Shown here: piece after piece, positions 1 to 5,369 of the stretch
How positions within the stretch are numbered: the first letter of the stretch is position 1
Layout of the letters: the number at the start of each line of letters is the position of its first letter
NCBI GenBank assembly: GCA_050313295.1
Contig: JBNPLD010000029.1
DNA from: S5-A14a sp022766365
Lineage (GTDB): Bacteria > Bacillota > Clostridia > Peptostreptococcales > Anaerovoracaceae
Direction: 5' to 3' (one strand)
Length of the DNA stretch: 10,326 nt
Made by a program: the position numbers and the translations under genes
The notes under the pieces: generated by a model
The model's database searches: none
What the model was told of the DNA's origin: nothing
What the model saw: the letters and a program-made list of their open reading frames with translations, nothing else

Positions 1-10
1 TTTTATATAT

Positions 11-85
11 GGCTCCATGGTCAAGCGGTCAAGACACCGCCCTTTCACGGCGGTAACCCGAGTTCGATTCTCGGTGGAGTCACCA
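11..85 (+). tRNA. tRNA-Glu (anticodon TTC)
   Basis: A complete cloverleaf can be folded. The acceptor arm GGCTCCA pairs with TGGAGTC with one G-T wobble. The anticodon stem CCGCC/GGCGG closes the loop CTTTCAC, giving anticodon TTC. The T arm carries GTTCGATTC, and a CCA end is encoded (83-85). It reads GAA/GAG codons. Only three bases separate it from the next tRNA, so both probably come from one precursor whose promoter lies left of the window. Confidence 0.97.
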
Positions 86-88
86 CAT

Positions 89-171
89 GCGCGACTGGCG
101 GAATTGGCAGACGCACTAGATTTAGGTTCTAGCGGGAGACCGTAGGGGTTCAAGTCCCTTGTCGCGCACCA
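89..171 (+). tRNA. tRNA-Leu (anticodon TAG)
   Basis: A class II tRNA with a long variable arm. The acceptor GCGCGAC pairs perfectly with GTCGCGC. The anticodon stem CTAGA/TCTAG closes loop TTTAGGT, so the anticodon is TAG (reads CUN leucine codons). The variable arm CGGGAGACCG and the T-loop sequence GTTCAAGTC are present, and CCA is encoded (169-171). It is directly downstream of tRNA-Glu and is followed by an intrinsic terminator. Confidence 0.97.
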
Positions 172-184
172 TAGGTTGTATGAT

Positions 185-226
185 AACTGATTTCACCTCT
201 TTAGGTAGGATTCAGTTTTTTTATTT
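185..226 (+). terminator. Intrinsic terminator of the tRNA pair
   Basis: Hairpin with AACTGA (185-190) pairing TCAGTT (212-217) and an inner ACCT/AGGT closed by a CTTT loop, with one bulge and one mismatch between them. A T-rich run follows immediately (to 226). It lies 14 bases after the tRNA-Leu CCA and 28 bases before crcB, so it should end the tRNA transcript and separate it from crcB. Confidence 0.75.
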
Positions 227-254
227 TGTCTTATAAGCATTAGGGAGTTATGAC

Positions 255-629
255 ATGATTATCAATATATTATTTGTTGGGATCGGTGGATTTTTCGGAT
301 CTGTTATCAGATACATGGTGAGTCTTATTCCAATAAAGGAGACTACTGTTTTTCCTGTTAATACGCTTTTTATCAATATTATGGGAGCATTTCTCATAGG
401 TGTTTTTTCAGTATTTTTAAAAGATGATATATTAGACCATAGATTTAATCTGCTCCTGAGAGTTGGACTTTGTGGTGGGTTTACCACATTTTCTACATTT
501 TCTTTTGAGACATTCAGCCTTATAGAAAGAGGATATGTTTTTACTGCGTTTTTGTATGTTTTACTCAGTGTCATACTGGGACTGGCAGCTATTTTGTTTG
601 CCTATTATTTAGTTGAACAAATTCTTTAG
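255..629 (+). CDS. crcB: Fluoride-specific ion channel CrcB/Fluc
   Basis: A 124-residue, four-helix membrane protein of the CrcB/Fluc family, which forms dual-topology dimers that let fluoride leave the cell. Family marks seen: the N-terminal GGFFGSVIRY (residues 11-20), the NTxxxN segment of helix 2 (N36, T37, N41) with G44, and the helix-3 break GGFTTFSTFSFE (74-85), which carries the channel phenylalanines and the central sodium site. Length is typical. AGGGAG ends seven bases before the ATG. It is a single copy here; many Gram-positives have two adjacent heterodimerising copies, so this one is either homodimeric or its partner lies elsewhere. I see no fluoride riboswitch in the short leader. 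A strong terminator follows the gene, which converges on the yprB-like gene. Confidence 0.95.
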   Translation: MIINILFVGIGGFFGSVIRYMVSLIPIKETTVFPVNTLFINIMGAFLIGVFSVFLKDDILDHRFNLLLRVGLCGGFTTFSTFSFETFSLIERGYVFTAFLYVLLSVILGLAAILFAYYLVEQIL

Positions 630-665
630 CGTTTGCTGAAATTGATGATATCGCTGATTATATTG

Positions 666-712
666 AGAGTTGAATCAGAGGCTATGTTCTCTTTTATTTG
701 ACTCTTTTTTTT
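666..712 (+). terminator. Terminator of crcB, overlapping the yprB-like stop
   Basis: AGAGTTGAAT (666-675) pairs with ATTTGACTCT (696-705) through ten pairs including two G-U pairs. An inner AGAG/CTCT stem is present, and seven further T (706-712) follow. The wobbles are G-U on the plus strand and would be A-C mismatches on the minus strand, so the hairpin is built for plus-strand RNA. Its 3' arm and T tract lie inside the last codons of the opposite gene (stop at 694-696). Confidence 0.8.
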
Positions 713-1713
713 ACTTCTTCTGCCAGTGCAAGTGCGAAATCATATTGTGCCATGTGGTTATCGATTCCATTTTCCTGAATTATCAGTTTTCCGTTTACAC
801 AGGAAGATGGATTATTAATTTCCGATCTCAATTTATTGGCAGGCTCAAATGTGGATATATCAAGATACTTTCCTTCTTTTCTTGTATATACAGGATACTC
901 GATATAACAAGTTCCTTCTTCCTTTAAGAATTCAAATTTCCCAAGAAAATCCACGGATGGGAACGATATATAATCCTTTAAATTTCTTCGTTGCATACCC
1001 TTTACGATAAAGTTTGAAATTCCGCATTCAAAACCCGTAACATAGATTTCCCCCAATGGAAATCCAAGTTTTTTTACAGCTATATCCATATCAAAATATT
1101 TAATCAGTGGGATTAACCTTGTAAGCTGCAAAACATCGTCGGAATTGTGCAAAAGTATCTGAGTCAGTAGATTTTTCTCTAGAGAGTTTGTATATTTTGT
1201 ATAAAGTGTTACACTCTCTCCACCTGAAATTTCATCATCACGATTCGAAGATATTCCCATGAATTTTTCCATGGATTTTTGACTGAGACTTCCAAGAGTT
1301 TCCTTAAGGGTAGAGTGGTTCTTTACCAACTGATAAAGATCCAGGTTGTATATTTGCTCATACGGAAGAGACAGCCTTGATGAACGCTCATACAAGAAAG
1401 GCATGTCAAATGATTTACCGTTATAAGTTATGACAAAATCAATGTCCTTAAGGGTTTCTATAGCTTTGCCTAAAACATCTCTTTCTTCAATTGGATTATC
1501 TGCGAAATATTGTATCAATTTTCCTGAGAAATTCGATGTATCTATGATTACAAATCCGGCTAGGATTATATTGTTGTATTTTGGAGATAAGCCCGTTGTT
1601 TCTATATCAAATACTGCGATTTTTTCTCCTTTAAAGAAACGATTAAAAAGCTTAGAAGATAGTACAGAAACTGTTGAATCTTCTAGAACTACTGATTTTT
1701 CAATGATTTTCAT
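694..1713 (-). CDS. YprB-like DEDD-family 3'-5' exonuclease (RNase H-like domain)
   Basis: A 339-residue protein. The N-terminal two thirds look like the RNase_H_2/YprB exonuclease-like domain. D36 and E38 lie in FDIETTGL (exo I), D103 lies in TYNGKSFDMPFL (exo II), D125 in YNLDLY, and HNSDDVLQL (189-197) supplies the exo III aspartate. These acidic residues would bind two metal ions for phosphodiester hydrolysis. The last ~120 residues (from about 215) do not match a domain I know. No signal peptide or membrane segment is seen, so it should be cytosolic. AGAGGTGAT lies just upstream of the ATG. The cellular role is unsettled: YprB of Bacillus is a putative nuclease, often next to the DEAD/DEAH helicase YprA, which is absent here. 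The gene stands alone behind a candidate promoter and a small RNA. Confidence 0.82.
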   Translation of the reverse strand: MKIIEKSVVLEDSTVSVLSSKLFNRFFKGEKIAVFDIETTGLSPKYNNIILAGFVIIDTSNFSGKLIQYFADNPIEERDVLGKAIETLKDIDFVITYNGKSFDMPFLYERSSRLSLPYEQIYNLDLYQLVKNHSTLKETLGSLSQKSMEKFMGISSNRDDEISGGESVTLYTKYTNSLEKNLLTQILLHNSDDVLQLTRLIPLIKYFDMDIAVKKLGFPLGEIYVTGFECGISNFIVKGMQRRNLKDYISFPSVDFLGKFEFLKEEGTCYIEYPVYTRKEGKYLDISTFEPANKLRSEINNPSSCVNGKLIIQENGIDNHMAQYDFALALAEEVKKRVK

Positions 1714-1776
1714 TGATCACCTCTTTGCTGTATCAAGATTGTATTTTTCATGCTTTTAAGGCAGTTGAATGTGACA

Positions 1777-1782
1777 ATTATA
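1777..1782 (-). promoter_or_regulatory. Candidate -10 box for the yprB-like gene
   Basis: A perfect TATAAT on the minus strand, 63 bases before the start codon, beside the 10-bp palindrome TATCCGGATA (1781-1790). No good -35 hexamer is found at 16-18 bases. It lies just after the small-RNA terminator hairpin, where a separate promoter for the nuclease gene is expected. Confidence 0.35.
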
Positions 1783-1789
1783 TCCGGAT

Positions 1790-1869
1790 AACAAAATAGA
1801 CCGCAGGGGAGCAGTCTACTTTGTTCAAAAGGGGTATTGGGATGAGATTATCAGGGGAGATAACCTCAT
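1790..1869 (-). ncRNA. Candidate small RNA with two UCCCCU-loop hairpins
   Basis: Read on the minus strand, the RNA would start near 1867 (plus or minus 2) and fold as follows. Hairpin A (1869-1842) has AUGAG, G-U and UUAUC pairing GAUAA and CUCAU around a UCCCCU loop. A 16-base C-rich linker CCCAAUACCCCUUUUG (1841-1826) comes next. Hairpin B (1825-1790) has a 15-pair stem around a second UCCCCU loop; its 3' arm ends UAUUUUGUU and pairs an A-rich 5' arm, as in intrinsic terminators. All three non-Watson-Crick positions are G-U on this strand but A-C on the other, which fixes the sense. With a well-spaced promoter just upstream, this suggests an independent RNA of about 78 bases. C-rich loops that pair with Shine-Dalgarno purines are known in Gram-positive regulatory RNAs; that role here is inference. 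Confidence 0.6.
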
Positions 1870-1873
1870 AGAC

Positions 1874-1902
1874 ATTATATCTCAGAATATTAGATTATGC
1901 AA
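1874..1902 (-). promoter_or_regulatory. Promoter of the candidate small RNA
   Basis: On the minus strand TTGCAT (1902-1897, three of six bases of the -35 consensus) is separated by exactly 17 bases from a perfect TATAAT (1879-1874). The predicted start falls within the first bases of hairpin A. No reading frame with a ribosome binding site follows before the hairpins. Confidence 0.55.
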
Positions 1903-2085
1903 GTTAATTATTAATTTTTAGGTGTATTTAAAGTATTTTGTAACTTGTCATTTTAAAACAAATATTACGGCATACGGATAACAGGTCAGTTTATGAGAAA
2001 CTTACGGTAGAAAGATAGATTAATATCATGAAATTAAATCTCCACATTGTAAAAGATGATGACATTTAGTACATTAGGTATGAAG
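1903..2085. other. Spacer downstream of xerD, no gene seen
   Basis: Together with the small RNA and its promoter this completes the 372-base gap between the yprB-like start and the xerD-like stop. It is AT-rich with stops in all frames. It holds a weak 5-pair hairpin AGTTT/AAACT (1988-2002) and a second copy of CGGATAACA (1975-1983; first copy 1785-1793). I see no convincing terminator for the xerD-like gene. Confidence 0.5.
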
Positions 2086-2994
2086 TTATTTTTTTGCGAT
2101 AGCTCGAGGGTGGGTTCTGTCATATACTTCTTTGATTTTATTTTTTCGAAATTGCAGATAAACCTGGGTGGCCGAAATATCCTCATGCCCCAAAAGTTCC
2201 TGCAATGTCTTTAAATCAGCGCCGTTTTCGATCATGTGCACTGCGAAAGAATGACGGATTATTTGAAGGGTCAGTTTCTTTGATATATCGGCTTTTTCCC
2301 CATATGAATTAAGAATCTTCCACAATCCTTGTCTGGTAAAGGCGTTTCCCATAAAATTAACGAACAGAGCGGCTTCTTCATCATTTCCGTCATCTGATTT
2401 AATAAAAGTAGGACGGCTCTCGGAAAGGTAACGCTTCATTGCATATTTCGCGTAATCTCCAAGTGGAACTATCCTTGCTTTTCCATGATTGCCGTTGCAG
2501 GTGATAAATCCCATTCTCAAGTTAAGGTCCTTGAGACGAAGTTCAACAAGTTCAGAAACCATGATACCGGTACCGTAGAGGACTTCAAAGATGGCCTTGT
2601 CTCTTATGCCTTTCGGGCTTTCGTCCGGTAGAGAGAGCAGCTTTTCAATCTCATCAATAGTCAAATATTCTATTTCTCCTCTGACGACTTTTGGCGCTTT
2701 GATGTCTTTTGCAGGATTGACGATAACATGATTTTCGTCAAGCATAAATTTATAGAAACTCCTTGTTGAGGCCAGGCGTCTGGTTATTGTGGCTGTAGAA
2801 AGATTTTCTTTCTTCATATCCATAAGAAAACCTATTATGTCTTCCTGTTTGACAGAGGTTATGTCATTTAGCCCTCGTTTATCCAGATAATTTTCAAATG
2901 AAGTCAAATCTCTGACGTATGCTTCGACGGTATTGTCTGAGGATTTTTTCTTATCTCTTAAAAAAATTAAATATGCATTTATATATTCGTTCAT
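2086..2994 (-). CDS. XerD-type tyrosine recombinase with altered active site
   Basis: A 302-residue tyrosine recombinase aligning with XerC/XerD over its full length: SAM-like N-terminal core-binding domain (about 1-100) and C-terminal catalytic domain (about 108-295). The C-terminal pattern IRHSFAVHMIENGAD, ELLGHEDISATQVY is clearly Xer. Against E. coli XerD, R247, H270 and nucleophile Y279 are kept, but Arg148 is Met (M145 in GTGIMVSEL), beta-hairpin Lys172 is Asn (N169; a lysine occurs at 172) and His244 is Gln (Q244). Three of six catalytic residues are therefore changed in an intact frame. It may be a DNA-binding or accessory relative rather than a working dif recombinase; Xer-like proteins lacking catalytic residues are known in Gram-positives. 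GGAG lies five bases before the ATG. It follows the Nudix gene by 124 bases, the order seen around nudF-ripX in Bacillus, so by position it looks like a xerD orthologue. Confidence 0.88.
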   Translation of the reverse strand: MNEYINAYLIFLRDKKKSSDNTVEAYVRDLTSFENYLDKRGLNDITSVKQEDIIGFLMDMKKENLSTATITRRLASTRSFYKFMLDENHVIVNPAKDIKAPKVVRGEIEYLTIDEIEKLLSLPDESPKGIRDKAIFEVLYGTGIMVSELVELRLKDLNLRMGFITCNGNHGKARIVPLGDYAKYAMKRYLSESRPTFIKSDDGNDEEAALFVNFMGNAFTRQGLWKILNSYGEKADISKKLTLQIIRHSFAVHMIENGADLKTLQELLGHEDISATQVYLQFRKNKIKEVYDRTHPRAIAKK

Positions 2995-3118
2995 TTTAGC
3001 TCCGGACTTTGTATAATTATAGATTATTCAATAGCATTAATATATTTCATTTAGGTTGAGACAGCCAAAAACAGAAGGTTTTAAAAATGTGCTTTTGTAA
3101 AATCAGTATTAAAAAAAG

Positions 3119-3661
3119 CTATAATTTATCTCTGGTCAAAAGTTCATGTGTCATTAGAATTGCCACTTGGCTTTTTGAATCTTGAATTTTCCCTTCGATT
3201 ATCATGTCTACAAGATCTTCCATGTGGTAAGTGAAAGTATCAATATCTTCGTTTGGATCAAAGTCAGTTTCTCCCGGCTCAAGATCTGTGGCAAGGAAGA
3301 GATATAAACATTCCTGTGAGTAGCCGACAGAAGGGTACATCTTAGTTAATAGCCTCATTTGTTTTGCAGAAAAGCCTGTTTCTTCCCTGAGTTCTCTATA
3401 AGCAGCATCCTCCGGAGATTCCCCGGGATCTATCTTGCCGGCAGGCACTTCAAGTACATCCCTTTCAAGAGGTTTTCTGAACTGCTTGATCATAACCACA
3501 TGATTATTTGGAAGGAGGGGCAAAATAACAGCACCTCCCGGGTGTTCGATTATTTCACGGGTTGACTCTCCGTTTTTTGTTTTTACGGTGTCAATTCTTA
3601 GATTTAGGATCTTTCCCTTATATTTCATTTCTGTTGAAATTGTTTTTTCGATGTATGACAT
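3119..3661 (-). CDS. Nudix hydrolase, ADP-ribose pyrophosphatase type
   Basis: A 180-residue cytosolic Nudix hydrolase of the ADP-ribose pyrophosphatase (NudF) type, expected to split ADP-ribose into AMP and ribose 5-phosphate with Mg2+. The Nudix box is perfect at residues 75-97 (G75, E81, then REL-REETGF). The QFRKPL strand before it and the EVPAGK lead-in are typical of the ADP-ribose group. Downstream the segment reads PSVGYSQE where most members have SPG, so substrate choice is not certain. I start at ATG 3661 because GGAG sits six bases upstream. A longer version from TTG 3700 would begin two bases from a TATAAT, ahead of the likely transcription start, and is rejected. It is the first gene of a minus-strand pair with the xerD-like gene. 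Confidence 0.9.
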   Translation of the reverse strand: MSYIEKTISTEMKYKGKILNLRIDTVKTKNGESTREIIEHPGGAVILPLLPNNHVVMIKQFRKPLERDVLEVPAGKIDPGESPEDAAYRELREETGFSAKQMRLLTKMYPSVGYSQECLYLFLATDLEPGETDFDPNEDIDTFTYHMEDLVDMIIEGKIQDSKSQVAILMTHELLTRDKL

Positions 3662-3701
3662 TGTATGCTCCATAGTTATAAGATTTAAATTACTTGACAA
3701 T

Positions 3702-3710
3702 ATTATATCA
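3702..3710 (-). promoter_or_regulatory. Extended -10 promoter of the Nudix gene
   Basis: The minus strand reads TGATATAAT, a perfect extended -10 element (TGnTATAAT). No clear -35 is seen, as is usual for extended -10 promoters. Transcription should begin near 3695, giving a leader of about 34 bases to ATG 3661. It may also serve the xerD-like gene downstream. Confidence 0.6.
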
Positions 3711-3868
3711 CCTGTCTACCGTAAATAACAGTACCCAAATTTCTTCAATTCTTTTAATAATTATTCAAATATGTTTTTTGCCGAATTGCAGAAAAAGACC
3801 TCGAAATACCACTGAATTTTTCATAAATAAAGATTGTTTATTTTTTGTTAATGATTGAAATTCCAATA

Positions 3869-3886
3869 TGTACAAAAATTTGTACA
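3869..3886. promoter_or_regulatory. Perfect 18-bp palindrome, candidate operator
   Basis: TGTACAAA and TTTGTACA flank a central AA: eight-base perfect arms, too short and AT-rich to be a terminator and without a T tract on the relevant side. It ends 37 bases before the candidate -10 of the acyl-CoA dehydrogenase gene, a place suited to an activator or a repressor. The regulator is not encoded in the window. Confidence 0.45.
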
Positions 3887-3923
3887 ATTTCACAATGTAA
3901 AGCGCAGGTCAGAATGCCTTTTT

Positions 3924-3929
3924 TATAAT
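3924..3929 (+). promoter_or_regulatory. Candidate -10 box of the acyl-CoA dehydrogenase gene
   Basis: Perfect TATAAT, 86 bases before the start codon. The bases at -35 (near 3901-3906, AGCGCA) do not resemble TTGACA. If this is the promoter, it may need an activator, in line with the upstream palindrome. Confidence 0.4.
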
Positions 3930-4015
3930 TTAAGTGATTGATATCATTTAGACAACAAGAGGAATGACCTCTGGACATGTAAGTTTTAAATCTCAAAATT
4001 CGAAAGGAGAAAGTT

Positions 4016-5197
4016 ATGGATTTCAGATTAAGTAGAGAACACAGAGATTTGCAGCTAAAGGCAAAGGCATTTACCGAAGAAGTTTTGTTTCCTTATGAGA
4101 TGGAAGTAGAGGAGAACGACGGGTTATCTCCTGAAAGCCATAAGAAAATCACTGAGCAGGTTATGGAGTGGGGATTCAATGCTACCAACCATTCTAAAGA
4201 GCATGGCGGTCAAGGGATGACGTTGTTTGAACAGATGCTGGTATCTGAACAACTGGGTATGTCAACAGGTGCAATCTGGGACGCTGTTCCCCAACCATCA
4301 TTCCCTATGAAATTTGGTACTCAGGAGCAGATCGAAGAATATCTGATACCTGCTAACCAGTGTAAGAGAAGGGATGCTTATGCAATCACCGAAGCAGATG
4401 CAGGTTCGGATCCTACAATGTGTTTGACAAGAGCAGACAAGGTGGACGGAGGTTATAAGATTAACGGTGAGAAATGGTATGTTACTGTCGGAGATATAGC
4501 CGATTTCCTGCTTGTTCATGCTCACGTTGACGGGGATCCCGAAAAGGCCACTGTATTCTTTGTAGAGAAAGATGCTCCCGGAGTAAGCATTAAGAGGATT
4601 CCTAAGTATACGCACCACTTTGCATTCAAGCATCCGGAGTTTACTTTTGAAGATGTAATTGTTCCGGAAGAGAATATTCTCGGCAAAGTAGGAGACGGAT
4701 TCAATATGACCAAGGATTGGTTCGTAGAAGCAAGACTCGGAATTGCTGCACGATGCGTAGGTGGAGCACAGCGAATACTGAATGTTGCTAATGAATGGGC
4801 AGCAAGCCGTGTTCAGGGCGACAGAGTTATCAGAGATTATCAGGTGATTGAGCACAGGCTGGCTGATATGGCTCTGGATATCATGGCAGCCAAGAGCATG
4901 CTATACAGAGTTTGTTGGGAGATCTCCGGACCTATTTCTGACAGGAAATTGAAACACGCTCGTGCTTCTGCAATTAAGCTTTACACTTCCGAAATGGTTG
5001 GTCGCGTGGCTGATGCAGGAGTTCAGATCCTTGGAGGAAGAGGATACATGAGAGAAAACCCTGTTGAGAGATTGTGGAGAGATACCAGGGTAGATAGAAT
5101 TTGGGAAGGCACTTCTGAGATTCAAAGGAACATCGTAGGCGGACAGATTAAGAAGAGAGGCGTTGAAATTTATACCGGTTGGGATGTTGAGGAGTAA
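4016..5197 (+). CDS. Acyl-CoA dehydrogenase family flavoprotein (CaiA/Bcd-like)
   Basis: A 393-residue FAD enzyme with the full acyl-CoA dehydrogenase fold: helical N-terminal domain (1-~118), beta middle domain beginning with the flavin signature AITEADAGSD (123-132), and helical C-terminal domain with QILGGRGYMRENPVERLWRD (337-356). The catalytic base glutamate is present, E364 in RIWEGTSEIQR. Length is typical. It should oxidise an acyl-CoA or, run in reverse, reduce a 2-enoyl-CoA; E. coli CaiA reduces crotonobetainyl-CoA. In gamma-butyrobetaine degraders a member of this family is reported to take part in C-N bond cleavage releasing trimethylamine. The neighbours (CoA-transferase, BCCT carrier, thioesterase) point to a betaine- or DMSP-like acyl-CoA, but no residue decides the substrate. 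No etfAB genes are seen here. AGGAG lies six bases before the ATG. A hairpin follows the gene. Confidence 0.92.
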   Translation: MDFRLSREHRDLQLKAKAFTEEVLFPYEMEVEENDGLSPESHKKITEQVMEWGFNATNHSKEHGGQGMTLFEQMLVSEQLGMSTGAIWDAVPQPSFPMKFGTQEQIEEYLIPANQCKRRDAYAITEADAGSDPTMCLTRADKVDGGYKINGEKWYVTVGDIADFLLVHAHVDGDPEKATVFFVEKDAPGVSIKRIPKYTHHFAFKHPEFTFEDVIVPEENILGKVGDGFNMTKDWFVEARLGIAARCVGGAQRILNVANEWAASRVQGDRVIRDYQVIEHRLADMALDIMAAKSMLYRVCWEISGPISDRKLKHARASAIKLYTSEMVGRVADAGVQILGGRGYMRENPVERLWRDTRVDRIWEGTSEIQRNIVGGQIKKRGVEIYTGWDVEE

Positions 5198-5237
5198 GAT
5201 TAAAAACAGTAAGTCATAATAATATGTCAAAGTCATT

Positions 5238-5277
5238 CAGCAACTTAAGCCTCTTAAGGGCTTAGGTTGCTGATTTT
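5238..5277 (+). terminator. Hairpin after the acyl-CoA dehydrogenase gene
   Basis: CAGCAAC-T-TAAGCC (5238-5251) pairs with GGCTTA-G-GTTGCTG (5259-5272): a 14-pair stem with one U-G pair and a 7-base loop. Only ATTTTC follows, so the U tract is weak. It is either a leaky terminator that lowers expression of the CoA-transferase gene relative to the dehydrogenase gene, or a stabilising 3' end. Confidence 0.65.
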
Positions 5278-5369
5278 CAACAAAACAACTAAAACATATA
5301 AGATGTAAAAATTTTAAATATATTTTTTTCATAAAAACCCATACTCTTACTTATAACGAGGAGGAAACT

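Larger units (their letters stand above)
3711..4015. other. Divergent regulatory spacer between Nudix and acyl-CoA dehydrogenase genes
   Basis: An AT-rich spacer without coding potential on either strand. It holds the palindrome at 3869-3886, a TATAAT at 3924-3929, and a small inverted repeat AGAGG/CCTCT around five bases (3958-3972) in what would be the leader of the dehydrogenase gene. The 3711-3868 part shows only A/T runs. This is where the catabolic locus is most likely switched. Confidence 0.5.

Noticed and set aside
171..254. Fluoride riboswitch in front of crcB
   Set aside because: The 84-base gap holds the tRNA terminator and a short ribosome-binding leader. I cannot find the pseudoknot and conserved core of the fluoride riboswitch, and there is too little room after the terminator.
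670..927. Plus-strand 85-codon frame inside the yprB-like gene
   Set aside because: It is antisense to a convincing nuclease gene, rich in Phe/Ser/Cys as mirror frames often are, and begins inside the crcB terminator.
3662..3700. Longer Nudix protein starting at TTG 3700
   Set aside because: That codon lies two bases from a TATAAT extended -10 box, upstream of the expected transcription start, and has no ribosome binding site. ATG 3661 has GGAG six bases upstream.
3845..3862. Rex (redox repressor) operator upstream of the dehydrogenase gene
   Set aside because: Only the left half TTGTTAA fits. The right half reads TGAAATT instead of TTAACAA, so the site is not supported.
4298..5236. Long antisense open frames across the acyl-CoA dehydrogenase gene
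   Set aside because: They are mirror frames of a strongly coding gene with a clear family match. Their translations show no domain and no ribosome binding sites were found.
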